64,000 nucleotides of DNA from Actinomycetales bacterium SN12 (GTDB lineage Bacteria > Actinomycetota > Actinomycetes > Actinomycetales > Microbacteriaceae), in assembly GCA_002837415.1 (NCBI GenBank), contig PJCV01000004.1, forward strand, positions 124,001 to 188,000, in the 5' to 3' direction. The translations under genes and the position numbers were made by a program. The notes beneath the pieces were generated by a model. It was not told the origin of the DNA and did not search any database. It saw nothing but the letters and a program-made list of their open reading frames with translations. This document shows, piece after piece, positions 34,237-44,698 of this stretch. Within the stretch, counting starts at the first letter, position 1. Each line of letters begins with the position of its first letter.

Positions 34237-34584
34237 TCAGTGCGTGGCGTTGTCGGAGTCGGCGTCGCGAACGGCGTCGACGAGTTCGCGCCAGGCGCCT
34301 TCCAGGTGGGTGTCGGGAACGACCTGCTCGAGCTGCTCGTCGCGCACGCGCACGTGGATGCTCCACACGTAGCGGTCGGCGCCACGGGCATCCGGATCCA
34401 GCCGCTCATCCCACGGGCAGCGCTCGACGAGCTGGATCCAGGTCGGTGCCTGCTCGGGCGCCGGCTCCGCTCGCCAGCGGCGGCGAAGCCCGGCGATGCC
34501 GCCGCTGCGCACGACGGCGATGACGATGCGATCCTGCGCATCGTCCGTTCCCGCCCTGTCAGCGCGGTGTTCGTGCTCGTGCAT
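34237..34584 (-). CDS. Emfourin-like inhibitor of the adjacent M4 protease
   Basis: A 115-residue protein. The core begins IVIAVVRSGGIAGLRRRWRA, the R-SGGxxG motif of emfourin proteins (named from protealysin inhibitors in Serratia), and continues to YVWSIHVRVRD and WRELVDAVRDA. The N-terminus is His/Asp-rich. It overlaps the protease gene by 26 bases in the same direction, matching the known protease-emfourin arrangement. It should bind and block the metalloprotease in the cytoplasm. Confidence 0.75.
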   Translation of the reverse strand: MHEHEHRADRAGTDDAQDRIVIAVVRSGGIAGLRRRWRAEPAPEQAPTWIQLVERCPWDERLDPDARGADRYVWSIHVRVRDEQLEQVVPDTHLEGAWRELVDAVRDADSDNATH

Positions 34585-35638
34585 CCTCGATCACTCCGAC
34601 CGCGATCCACCCCTCGCGGACCGCTGACTCCACGGTAGACCCGATCTCGGCCGCCGCGGCGATCGTCTTCTGCGCGAACTCGGTGAAATCGGCCGTCGAC
34701 GACAGATCCCCGGCGAGCGCGCGGTACCAGGCGAGCCCGGCACCCTCCCACGCGTGCCCGCCGATGGCCCGAGCCGCCAGCGCGAAGGCGCGATTCGGGA
34801 TGCCCGAATTGATGTGCACGCCGCCGTTGTCCTCCACGGTCTGCACGTAGTCGTCCATGTGCGCGGGCTGCGGGTCCTTGCCCAGCTCGTCGTCGTCGTA
34901 GGCGGTGCCCGGCTCGAGCATCGAGCGCAGGGCGCGGCCCTGCACGGCATCCGTGAAGATGCCCTCGCCGACCAGCCACGACGCCTGATCCGCCGTCTGT
35001 CCGAGCAGATGCTGTTCGGTGAGCGCCCCGAGCACATCGGCGATCGACTCGTTCAGCGCGCCGGACTGGTCGCGGTAGACGAGCCCGGCTGTGCTCTGGA
35101 TCACCCCGTGGCCCAGCTCGTGGCCGATGACCGAGACCGAGCGGGTGAACCCGACGAACACCTCGCCGTCTCCGTCGCCGAACACCATGCGCGAGCCGTC
35201 CCAGAAGGCGTTGTCGTAGTCCTCGCCGTAGTGCACGGTCGCGTTCAGCGGCGCCCCCGCACCGTCGAGCGAATCGCGCTCGAACGCGTCGAGCAGCATC
35301 CGGAAGGTCGCCCCCAGCCCGTCGAACGCCTCGTTGACCGTGGCATCGTCCACCGGCTCGTCATCTTCGGTGCGCACGATGAGCCCGGGGAGGGTCTCGG
35401 TGTTCTGCGCGTCGAAGATGGTGCGCGTGGGAGCAGAGGTGACCTCGGCGACCAGTGCGCCGCTCTCATCGATAGACAGCTCGAGCGCCGCATGGAAGGC
35501 AGGGCGGCCGGCGATGAGGGTCTGCCGCGCCGCTTCCGCGGCGCGCGGATACCGCTCGGATCGTGCCAGCTGCGCCAGCAGATATCCCGGCACGATGCCC
35601 TGATGAATAGTCGTGTACGCAGCTTCTCCGGTGCTCAT
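34559..35638 (-). CDS. Protealysin-like M4 metallopeptidase
   Basis: A 359-residue M4 (thermolysin-family) zinc protease. HELGH is at residues 173-177 and the third zinc ligand is Glu197 in GALNESIADVLG. A short N-terminal propeptide carries GIVPGYLLAQLARSE, the counterpart of the P-P-L propeptide motif of protealysins. The catalytic His lies in NGGVHINSGIPNRAF. There is no Sec signal, so the enzyme is either cytoplasmic or released by a non-classical route. The downstream overlapping emfourin gene completes the pair. Confidence 0.88.
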   Translation of the reverse strand: MSTGEAAYTTIHQGIVPGYLLAQLARSERYPRAAEAARQTLIAGRPAFHAALELSIDESGALVAEVTSAPTRTIFDAQNTETLPGLIVRTEDDEPVDDATVNEAFDGLGATFRMLLDAFERDSLDGAGAPLNATVHYGEDYDNAFWDGSRMVFGDGDGEVFVGFTRSVSVIGHELGHGVIQSTAGLVYRDQSGALNESIADVLGALTEQHLLGQTADQASWLVGEGIFTDAVQGRALRSMLEPGTAYDDDELGKDPQPAHMDDYVQTVEDNGGVHINSGIPNRAFALAARAIGGHAWEGAGLAWYRALAGDLSSTADFTEFAQKTIAAAAEIGSTVESAVREGWIAVGVIEDARARTPR

Positions 35639-35694
35639 GTGCTGACCATACGCCGGGGCGCCGACAACGCCCAGGGGGTCACAGGTGGGCCGCG

Positions 35695-35700
35695 TAGAAT
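35695..35700 (+). promoter_or_regulatory. -10 box of the zinc-motif SDR gene (leaderless)
   Basis: TAGAAT lies seven bases before the ATG at 35708, so transcription should begin at or next to the start codon. Confidence 0.45.
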
Positions 35701-35707
35701 CGGCCTA

Positions 35708-37261
35708 ATGACCGACCCTTCGACAGGCTCAGGGACCCAGATGGCGACAGGCTCAGGGACCCAGGAGGGAATCCTCGCCTCCGGCATCGACCCCGACGAC
35801 CTCGCCACCACGCTGCGGGTGCTCGCATCGCTCGATGAGGTCGACCAGCAGCATCCGGACTACCTCTCCGTCCGCCGCGCCACCGCGAACATGTTCAAGG
35901 CGGTCAAGCGCGCACGGCGCAAGGAGATCCGGGATGCCATCGCCGACGCCGACAAGGCCGTCGTCGCCCGCACGGCGACCGGCGCCCCCGACCGCATCGA
36001 CGACGAGACCCGCGGCCTCGACCTGGCATCCAGCGTCGTCGACGCGCCCATCGCCGGCGAGCTGCTCAAGCCCCGTAACTGCTACATCTGCAAGCAGCCG
36101 TACACGCTCGTCGACGCGTTCTACCACCAGCTCTGCCCCGAATGCGCCCGCTTCAGCCACGGCAAGCGCAGCGCCCGCACCGATCTCACCGGCAGGCGCG
36201 CGCTGCTCACCGGCGGCCGCGCGAAGATCGGCATGCACATCGCGCTGCGGCTGCTGCGCGACGGCGCGCACCTGACCATCACGACGCGTTTCCCTCGCGA
36301 CGCCGTGCGCCGGTTCTCGTCGCTGCCGGACGCGTCGGACTGGCTGCACCGGCTGCGCGTCGTCGGCATCGACCTGCGCGACCCGGCACAGGTGATCGGA
36401 CTCGCGGACTCGGTCGCGGCCCAGGGGCCGCTCGACATCCTCATCAACAACGCGGCGCAGACCGTGCGGCGCTCGCCGGGTGCGTACTCGCTGCTGGCGG
36501 ATGCCGAGCTGCAGCCGCTTCCCGACGGTCCGCTGCCCGAGATGGAGACGTTCGGCCACACCGCCGACCCGCACCCGGAGGCGCTGCAGGCATCGGTCGA
36601 CGCGCATCCGCTGCTGTCTGTCGCAGCCCTCGGCGGCACGGTCGCCGAGCAGGGCGGGCAGGCGCTCACCGCCGAGGATCTGGCGCGTCTCGCCATGGCA
36701 CCGGGATCATCGTCGCTGGTCAAGCACGCCGACGGCACGGCGATCGACGCGGGTGGACTGGTTCCGGACGTGAACCGGATGAACAGCTGGGTGCAGTCGG
36801 TGGATCAGGTCGATCCGCTCGAGATGCTCGAGGTGCAGCTGTGCAACACCACCGCGCCCTTCCTGCTGATCAGCCGGCTGCGGGCGTCGATGGCGGCATC
36901 GACCGCGCGACGGAAGTACATCGTCAACGTCTCTGCCATGGAGGGGCAGTTCTCGCGTCGGTACAAGGGTCCGGGGCATCCGCACACCAACATGGCCAAG
37001 GCCGCGCTGAACATGCTCACCCGCACCAGCGCCGGCGAGATGCTCGAGACCGACGGCATCCTGATGACCGCCGTCGACACGGGCTGGATCACCGATGAGC
37101 GCCCGCACTTCACGAAGGTGCGACTCGCCGAGGAGGGCTTCCACGCCCCGCTCGACCTCGTCGACGGTGCGGCGCGCGTGTACGACCCGATCGTGCAGGG
37201 TGAGGCCGGCGTCGACCTGCAGGGCGTGTTCCTGAAGGACTATCAGCCCAGCCCCTGGTGA
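35708..37261 (+). CDS. Large SDR-like protein with zinc-ribbon-type N-terminal region
   Basis: A 517-residue protein. The first 20 residues come from two copies of an interspersed repeat (TGSGTQ). Residues ~20-110 are helical, followed by CYICKQPYTLVDAFYHQLCP with a C-x2-C pair before and a C-x2-C pair after it. The SDR part starts at ~160 with RRALLTGGRAKIGMHIALRL and ILINNAAQTVRR, and holds a ~100-residue insert. Where classical SDRs have YxxxK, this protein reads HPHTNMAKAALNML: the Lys is present but Thr occupies the Tyr position. The end (FLKDYQPSPW) is aromatic. Function unknown; possibly a binding or non-classical reductase protein. Confidence 0.78.
   Translation: MTDPSTGSGTQMATGSGTQEGILASGIDPDDLATTLRVLASLDEVDQQHPDYLSVRRATANMFKAVKRARRKEIRDAIADADKAVVARTATGAPDRIDDETRGLDLASSVVDAPIAGELLKPRNCYICKQPYTLVDAFYHQLCPECARFSHGKRSARTDLTGRRALLTGGRAKIGMHIALRLLRDGAHLTITTRFPRDAVRRFSSLPDASDWLHRLRVVGIDLRDPAQVIGLADSVAAQGPLDILINNAAQTVRRSPGAYSLLADAELQPLPDGPLPEMETFGHTADPHPEALQASVDAHPLLSVAALGGTVAEQGGQALTAEDLARLAMAPGSSSLVKHADGTAIDAGGLVPDVNRMNSWVQSVDQVDPLEMLEVQLCNTTAPFLLISRLRASMAASTARRKYIVNVSAMEGQFSRRYKGPGHPHTNMAKAALNMLTRTSAGEMLETDGILMTAVDTGWITDERPHFTKVRLAEEGFHAPLDLVDGAARVYDPIVQGEAGVDLQGVFLKDYQPSPW
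35717..35764. repeat. Two interspersed repeat copies at the SDR start
   Basis: CCTTCGACAGGCTCAGGGAC followed by CCAG (35717-35740) and GCGACAGGCTCAGGGACCC (from 35744) lie right after the start codon, in the orientation opposite to the rnhA and kinase copies. They code for STGSGTQ and TGSGTQ. Confidence 0.8.
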
Positions 37262-37284
37262 GGGCCGGCGCGCGTGTGCGCCGC

Positions 37285-37350
37285 TGCACACTGATCCCCG
37301 CACAGCACACGAATTTCGCGGATTCCTGTGCAGAACGGGAATCCTGTGCA
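37285..37350. repeat. Palindromic repeat B, left copy
   Basis: The outer arms TGCACA and TGTGCA enclose an inner GCACACGAAT and CCTGTGC pair and a TCCCC/GGGA pair. It sits between the converging SDR and GntR genes. A second copy is at 50296-50362. No T-run, so terminator activity is uncertain. Confidence 0.65.
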
Positions 37351-37408
37351 TCGGCGACCGCGCGACCGCGGGACCACGCGCAGGCGCCGCCGACGGAAGC
37401 AGCGCAGG

Positions 37409-38122
37409 TCAGGACGACTGGGCGAGCACGCGCTGCAGGGGCGCGTAGTGCTCGATGACCGCCTGGCGGTACGCCTCGACGTCTCCCGCGCGCACCGCGT
37501 CGAGCATGTCGCCGTGTGCTTTCGCGGTGCTCTGGATGTCGGCCGGGGGAGCGATCTCGAGCTGCGGCAGCACCGCCGTGTGCACATCCCAGAAGGCGCC
37601 GACCAGCTGGCCGACCAGATGGTTGCCGGTGCGGGCGAACAGCTGCGTGTGGAAGGCGCGGTCGGCCTCGAGGAAGTTCTCGCCGCGCCCGGCCTTGTCG
37701 ACCATCTCGTCGACGAGATCTGCAAGAGCCGGATGCTCGGCCTGAGCCGTGCCGGCCTCGACGACGCGCTCGGCCATCGAGAGGTCGAGCGCGAGACGCA
37801 CCTCCACGACCTCGCGGAGGGCGTGCAGCGACCCCTCGGGCGAGAGCACACCGCGGAACACCAGGGCCTGAACCATCGGGTCGAGCGACATCTCGCCGAC
37901 GAACGTCCCGTGTCCGTGGCGCACGTCGACGATGTCCAGCGTGGACAGGGTGCGAATCGCTTCGCGCACCGAGGACCGGGAGACATCCAGCGTCTCGCAC
38001 AGCTCGGATTCGGTCGGCAGCGGGTCACCGGGCCGCAGGCTCCGCGTGAGGATGAGCTGCTTGATCTGATCCGCGGTCGTGGCGCGGCGCATCCGGGACG
38101 CGCGTGATCGGGTCGGGTTCAA
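37409..38122 (-). CDS. nanR: GntR/FadR family regulator of the sialic-acid genes
   Basis: A 237-residue FadR-subfamily protein. The N-terminal winged helix shows ADQIKQLILTRSLRPGDPLP and LDVSRSSVREAIRTLSTLDI, then VDVRHGHGTFV. The C-terminal FCD domain has metal-type His/Asp positions (EADRAFHTQLFARTGN, then THTAV-like and a late AHGDMLDAV). The start is TTG with GAGGAAG upstream. It is divergent from the transporter operon, and an 18-base dyad (38206-38223) overlaps the presumed transcription start there. By position it matches NanR of Corynebacterium; the ligand would be Neu5Ac or a ManNAc phosphate. Confidence 0.85.
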   Translation of the reverse strand: MNPTRSRASRMRRATTADQIKQLILTRSLRPGDPLPTESELCETLDVSRSSVREAIRTLSTLDIVDVRHGHGTFVGEMSLDPMVQALVFRGVLSPEGSLHALREVVEVRLALDLSMAERVVEAGTAQAEHPALADLVDEMVDKAGRGENFLEADRAFHTQLFARTGNHLVGQLVGAFWDVHTAVLPQLEIAPPADIQSTAKAHGDMLDAVRAGDVEAYRQAVIEHYAPLQRVLAQSS

Positions 38123-38175
38123 CTCGCACTTCCTCTCGCGTCGATCATCTCATTGTGGTGAACGGTCGTTTGCTG

Positions 38176-38223
38176 TTGAGAACAGCGCCCATCTGTGGTT
38201 ATAGTACATCAGACATCTGATGT
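38176..38223 (+). promoter_or_regulatory. Promoter and NanR-type operator of the sialic-acid operon
   Basis: TTGAGA (38176-38181) and TATAGT (38200-38205) are 18 bases apart. ACATCAGA (38206-38213) and TCTGATGT (38216-38223) are exact inverses around CA. The dyad begins right after the -10 box, so a bound repressor would block initiation. Confidence 0.72.
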
Positions 38224-38262
38224 CCTCGACGATGTCGTCCCCTCCCGAAACTGGAGCATCAC

Positions 38263-39861
38263 ATGACCCGACACATCCCTCGCAGGCGCGGGACCCGATT
38301 CGCGGCGGCGCTGGCCGGCTCGATCGCCGTCGCCGTTGCGCTCTCCGGCTGCGGTGCCGCGGCCACCGACAAGAACGACGCAAGCGCCAAGCCCGGCAAG
38401 GTCGACTCCGACGCCATCATCGAGGCGGGCATCTCGTACTCGCTGAGCGGCAGCTTCGACCCGATGGTCGCCTCCGGCGCCGTCACCGTCTCGGCCAACT
38501 GGCACATCTTCGAGGGCCTGGTCGACCTCGACCCGGTCACCCAGAAGCCCGCGCCGGCGCTCGCCGCCGACCTTCCCAAGAAGGTCGACGACACCACGTA
38601 CGAGATCGACATCCGCGAGGGTGCGACGTTCCAGAACGGCGACCCGGTCACCTCTGAGGACGTCGTCTTCAGCTACGAGCGCGTGCTGGACCCGGCCAAC
38701 AACTCGCTCTTCCTGTCGTTCATCGACTTCATCGACACGGTCACCGCCGTCGACGAGGACACCGTGCAGATCACCACGGACTACCCGTTCTCGCTGATCA
38801 ACGACCGACTCGGCGTCGTGAAGATCGTGCCGAAGGCCGTCGTCGAGGCTGACCCCGAGGCGTTCGCCTCGAAGCCCGTCGGCTCTGGCCCCTACGCGCT
38901 CGTCTCGGCCGTGCCCGAGGACAAGATCGTCTTCGAGCGCTACGACGACTACAACGGCCCGCACCCGGCCCTCGCCGCCGGCATGAACTGGAACCTGCTG
39001 GCCGACCCGTCGGCTCGCGTGACCGCCATGTCGACCGGCACCATCCAGGCCATGGAGGACGTGCCCTACATCGACGTCGACTCCCTCGCGTCGGCCGCCG
39101 AGGTCGAGAGCGTGCAGTCGTTCGGCCTGCTGTTCATGATGTTCAACACCAAGGCCGCGCCGTTCGACGACCCGCGCGTGCGTCAGGCGCTGCACTACGC
39201 CCTCGACATGGACAAGATCATCGAGACCGGCATGCTCGGCAACGCCACCGCCGCCACGTCGTTCCTGCCGGAGAACTACAAGAACTACCACAAGGCGTCG
39301 ACGGTCTACACGTACGACCCCAAGAAGGCGAAGTCCCTGCTCGCCGAGGCCGGCGCCTCGGACCTGTCGATCACGCTGCTCACCACCGACACCGGCTGGG
39401 TCAAGGAGGTCGCGCCGCTGATCAAGGAATCGCTGGATGCCGTGGGCGTCAAGACCACGCTCGAGATCGGCCAGTCCGCGGCCATGTACGAGAAGGTCGA
39501 CTCCGGTGACTACACGGTCGCTGTCGCTCCGGGTGACCCGTCGGTCTTCGGTGTCGACCCCGACCTGCTGATGAACTGGTGGTACGGCGACAACGTGTGG
39601 TCGAACACCCGCACCGCATGGGCGGACTCGCCCGAGTACGCCGAGTTGACCGGTCTGCTCGACCAGGCCGTGCAGCAGGATGGCGACGAGCAGCAGGAGA
39701 CCTGGAACAAGGCCTTCGATCTGCTCTCCGAGCAGGCTGTGCTCTACCCGCTGTTCCACCGCAAGCTGCCCACCGCGTGGAGCGACCAGGAGCTGGTCGG
39801 CTTCAAGCCGGTCCCGACCACCGGACTGTCGTTCCTCGACGTCGGAGTCGCTGCCAAGTGA
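38263..39861 (+). CDS. ABC transporter solute-binding lipoprotein, family 5 (sialic acid inferred)
   Basis: A 532-residue extracytoplasmic binding protein. The signal ends with a lipobox (LSGCGAAATD, Cys ~29), so it is lipid-anchored. Family-5 (peptide/nickel/sugar) features include HIFEGLVDLDPVT, PALAADLPKKVDDTTYEIDI, GDPVTSEDVVFSYERVL, DDPRVRQALHYALDMDKII and DPKKAKSLLAEAGA. Peptides are the usual ligand, but sialic-acid systems in Haemophilus (SatA) and Corynebacterium (SiaE) are also of this family, and the downstream nan genes point to Neu5Ac. GGAG is six bases upstream of the ATG. A strong hairpin follows the stop. Confidence 0.88.
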   Translation: MTRHIPRRRGTRFAAALAGSIAVAVALSGCGAAATDKNDASAKPGKVDSDAIIEAGISYSLSGSFDPMVASGAVTVSANWHIFEGLVDLDPVTQKPAPALAADLPKKVDDTTYEIDIREGATFQNGDPVTSEDVVFSYERVLDPANNSLFLSFIDFIDTVTAVDEDTVQITTDYPFSLINDRLGVVKIVPKAVVEADPEAFASKPVGSGPYALVSAVPEDKIVFERYDDYNGPHPALAAGMNWNLLADPSARVTAMSTGTIQAMEDVPYIDVDSLASAAEVESVQSFGLLFMMFNTKAAPFDDPRVRQALHYALDMDKIIETGMLGNATAATSFLPENYKNYHKASTVYTYDPKKAKSLLAEAGASDLSITLLTTDTGWVKEVAPLIKESLDAVGVKTTLEIGQSAAMYEKVDSGDYTVAVAPGDPSVFGVDPDLLMNWWYGDNVWSNTRTAWADSPEYAELTGLLDQAVQQDGDEQQETWNKAFDLLSEQAVLYPLFHRKLPTAWSDQELVGFKPVPTTGLSFLDVGVAAK

Positions 39862-39866
39862 TCCCC

Positions 39867-39899
39867 CTCCGGGCGGCGCGCGACCCGCGCCGCCCGGAG
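39867..39899 (+). other. Intra-operon hairpin after the binding-protein gene
   Basis: CTCCGGGCGGCGCG (39867-39880) and CGCGCCGCCCGGAG (39886-39899) pair perfectly, 14 bp with a five-base loop, between the binding-protein stop and the permease start. It fits an mRNA stabiliser or attenuator that leaves more of the binding protein than of the permeases. Confidence 0.65.
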
Positions 39900-39924
39900 A
39901 TCCCCCTCGAACAAGAAGGCTCCC

Positions 39925-40881
39925 GTGTCCAGCACGCTCAGTCTCATCGGCCGCCGCCTTCTGCAGCTGCCCGTGATGATCTTGGGCATCACGTTCCTCG
40001 TGTTCTTCGTGATGTCCTTCTCGCCCATCGACCAGGCCAGAGTCGCACTCGGCGAGACCGCCTCCGCCGACGCCCTCGAGGCCTACCGTGAGAAGCACGG
40101 GCTCAACCTGCCGCTGCTCGCGCGCTACCTCGGCTTCCTCGCCGGGCTGTTCCGCGGCGATCTCGGCACGTACTCCGCGCGCAGCCTTCCCGTCATCGAC
40201 GAGGTCTCCCGCGCCTTCCCCGTGACCCTCTCGCTGACGTTCTTCGGCCTCATCATCGCCGTGGTGCTCGCCTTCACGATCGGCGTCATCGCCGCCGTGT
40301 ACCGCGACCGCTGGCCAGACCAGGTCATCCGCTTCTTCGGAGTCGCGGCCCTGTCGACGCCGTCCTTCTGGCTGGCGATCCTGCTCATCCAGGTCTTCAC
40401 TCTCGGGCTCGGCGCGCTGCCGGCATCCGGTCCGCTGCCCGACTTCTGGACCGACCCGTCTGCCTGGCTCGCCCGCATGACCCTGCCTGCCGTCGCTCTC
40501 GCCGTGCCGGTGATCGGCCAGCTGTCGCGCGTCGTGCGCACCTCGATGGTCGAGGAGCTCGACAAGGACTACGTGCGCACCGCGCTCGGCGCCGGCATCC
40601 CGCGCGTGGTCGTGGTCGGACGCAACGTGCTGCGCAACGCGCTGATCACCCCCGTGACCGTGCTCGGTCTGCGCATCGGCTACCTGCTCGGCGGCGCGGT
40701 CGTGATCGAGATCATCTTCGCCATCCCCGGGATGGGCACCCTCATCCTCAACGGCGTGACCAACAACGAGCCCAACCTCGTGCAGGGCGTGACGCTCGCC
40801 GTCGCCCTCGCCTTCGTCGTGATCAACATCATCGTCGACCTCCTGTACGTGCTCATCAATCCCCGAATCCGGGCGGTGTGA
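39925..40881 (+). CDS. ABC transporter permease (DppB type)
   Basis: A 318-residue inner-membrane permease with six predicted helices of the BPD_transp_1 type. It begins LIGRRLLQLPVMILGITFLV, and the ATPase-contact EAA loop is EELDKDYVRTALGAG. The C-terminal EIIFAIPGMGTLILNGVTNN motif is typical of DppB-like subunits. The start is GTG. It pairs with the next gene's permease part to make the channel. Inferred substrate is sialic acid. Confidence 0.9.
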   Translation: MSSTLSLIGRRLLQLPVMILGITFLVFFVMSFSPIDQARVALGETASADALEAYREKHGLNLPLLARYLGFLAGLFRGDLGTYSARSLPVIDEVSRAFPVTLSLTFFGLIIAVVLAFTIGVIAAVYRDRWPDQVIRFFGVAALSTPSFWLAILLIQVFTLGLGALPASGPLPDFWTDPSAWLARMTLPAVALAVPVIGQLSRVVRTSMVEELDKDYVRTALGAGIPRVVVVGRNVLRNALITPVTVLGLRIGYLLGGAVVIEIIFAIPGMGTLILNGVTNNEPNLVQGVTLAVALAFVVINIIVDLLYVLINPRIRAV

Positions 40882-40884
40882 CCC

Positions 40885-42929
<2,045 letters not shown>

Positions 42930-42933
<4 letters not shown>

Positions 42934-43733
42934 GCGATCCCATCATCGAGCTGAAGGACGTGCACGTCCGCTACCGCACGCGCACCTCATCGATGTTCAA
43001 GCCGAACTACGTCGATGCGCTGGCGGGAGTCTCGCTCACCGTGAAGCGCGGCCAGACGCTGGGCATCGTCGGCGAGTCCGGATCGGGCAAGTCGACCTCC
43101 GCGAAGGTCCTGATCGGGCTCGAGAAGCCTACCAGCGGCCAGGTCGTGTTCGCCGGAGAACCCGTGCGCTCCTTCACCCCCGCGGTGCGCAAGCGGCTCG
43201 GCCGCATCCTGTCGGTGGTCTTCCAGGACCCGGCGACCGCACTCAACGCCCGCATGACCGTGCGCGACGCGCTGCTCGATCCGCTGCAGGTGCACGGCCT
43301 GGGAGATCCCGCCTCGCGTCAGCGCAAGGTGCGCGATCTGCTCGGACTGGTCGGGCTTCCGGCATCCGCTCTCGACGCGCTGCCCGGCCAGCTCTCCGGC
43401 GGCCAGCGGCAGCGCGTGGCGATCGCGCGCGCTCTGGTGCTCGACCCGCAGGTCATCATCGCCGACGAGCCGACCTCGGCCCTCGACGTCTCGGTGCGCG
43501 CGCAGATCCTCAATCTGCTCACCGACCTCAAGGACCAGCTCGGCCTGGGCATGGTCTTCATCTCGCACGACATCCAGACCGTGCGCTACCTCTCCGACGA
43601 GATCGCCGTGATGAACCGCGGCCGGGTCGTCGAATTCGGCGATGCGGCCAGCATCTTCGACAACCCCTCCGACGACTACACCCGCACACTGCTCGGCGCC
43701 GCGCCCTCGCTGCTCGAGCCGGCATCCCACTGA
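42930..43733 (+). CDS. ABC transporter ATP-binding protein (DppF type)
   Basis: A 267-residue second ATPase. Walker A is VGESGSGKSTSAKVLIG, Q-loop FQDPATALN, signature LSGGQRQRVAIARALVL, Walker B VIIADEPTSALDVSVR and the H-loop FISHDIQTVRYLSD. It heterodimerises with the DppD part of the fused protein. Its ATG overlaps the previous stop (ATGA). The following nanA gene starts 23 bases on, so the transporter and the catabolic genes are one operon. Confidence 0.92.
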
Positions 43734-43756
43734 CGAACGAACGAACCGGAACCCTC

Positions 43757-44698
43757 ATGTCCTCTGCATCCCCCGCCTTCGCAGGCATCGTCCCCCCTGT
43801 CGCCACGCCGCTGCTGCCCGACCACACCGTCGATCACGCCTCGCTCACCCGCCTCGTCGAGTACCTCGTCGACGCCGGCGTCGCCGGCCTGTTCGCGCTG
43901 GGCTCGACCGGAGAGACCGCGTACTTCACCGACGACCAGCGCGTGGAGATCCTCAAGACGATCGCCTCCGCGAACGCCGGTCGCGTGCCGATCATCGCCG
44001 GCGCCATCGAGCTCACCGCGCCGCGGATCATCGAGACCGCTCGCCGGCTCGTGGATGCCGGTGCCGACGCGATCGTCACCACCGCGCCGCTGTACACGCT
44101 GAACTCGCAGGCCGAGATCGCCGACCACTTCCGCACCATCGCCGCCGCGATCGACGCGCCCCTGTGGGCGTACGACGTGCCGGTGCGCGTGCACAAGAAG
44201 CTCAGCCTGGAGCTGCTGATGCAGCTCGGCACCGAGGGCGTCATCAAGGGCGTCAAGGACTCGTCGGGAGACGACGTCGGCTTCCGTCGCCTGATCGCCG
44301 CGAACGAGGCGGCGGGTCGCCCGCTGCAGCTGCTGACCGGTCACGAGATGGTCGTGGATGCCATGCTGCTGGCCGGCGCCGACGGCGTGGTTCCGGGAGC
44401 GGCGAACGTCGAGGCCGAGGGCTACGTGCGTCTGTTCGAGGCCGCCCGCAGCGGCGACTGGGACACGGCGCGCAGCGAGCAGGAGCGCATCAACCGCATG
44501 TTCGACATCGTCTTCCAGCCGGCCGGTCTCTCGGGCGACGCCACCGGAGTCGGCGCGTTCAAGGCGGCGATGAAGGCACGCGGGCTGATCGAGCACGCGA
44601 CCATGGCGCACACCGTGACGCCTCTCGACGACGAGGCCGTCGACAAGGTCAGCGGCGTGCTCGCGGGCGTGGAGCTGCTGCCGGCCGCGACGCGCTGA
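43757..44698 (+). CDS. nanA: N-acetylneuraminate lyase (DapA/NanA family)
   Basis: A 313-residue class I aldolase of the dihydrodipicolinate synthase family. The Schiff-base lysine is in GVIKGVKDSSGDDVGF; other motifs are VAGLFALGSTGETAYFTDDQR and VTTAPLYTLNSQAEIADHF, with WAYDVPVR supplying the catalytic Tyr. In this context it cleaves Neu5Ac to pyruvate and ManNAc. Family members also use dihydrodipicolinate or KDG substrates, so specificity rests on the neighbours (ROK kinase, NanE, sialidase). The next gene starts in an overlapping TGATG. Confidence 0.88.
   Translation: MSSASPAFAGIVPPVATPLLPDHTVDHASLTRLVEYLVDAGVAGLFALGSTGETAYFTDDQRVEILKTIASANAGRVPIIAGAIELTAPRIIETARRLVDAGADAIVTTAPLYTLNSQAEIADHFRTIAAAIDAPLWAYDVPVRVHKKLSLELLMQLGTEGVIKGVKDSSGDDVGFRRLIAANEAAGRPLQLLTGHEMVVDAMLLAGADGVVPGAANVEAEGYVRLFEAARSGDWDTARSEQERINRMFDIVFQPAGLSGDATGVGAFKAAMKARGLIEHATMAHTVTPLDDEAVDKVSGVLAGVELLPAATR

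Noticed and set aside
37285-37350. Repeat B as a simple rho-independent terminator
   Set aside because: The stem is interrupted by unpaired bases and no T-run follows on either strand; a terminator role cannot be excluded but is not shown.
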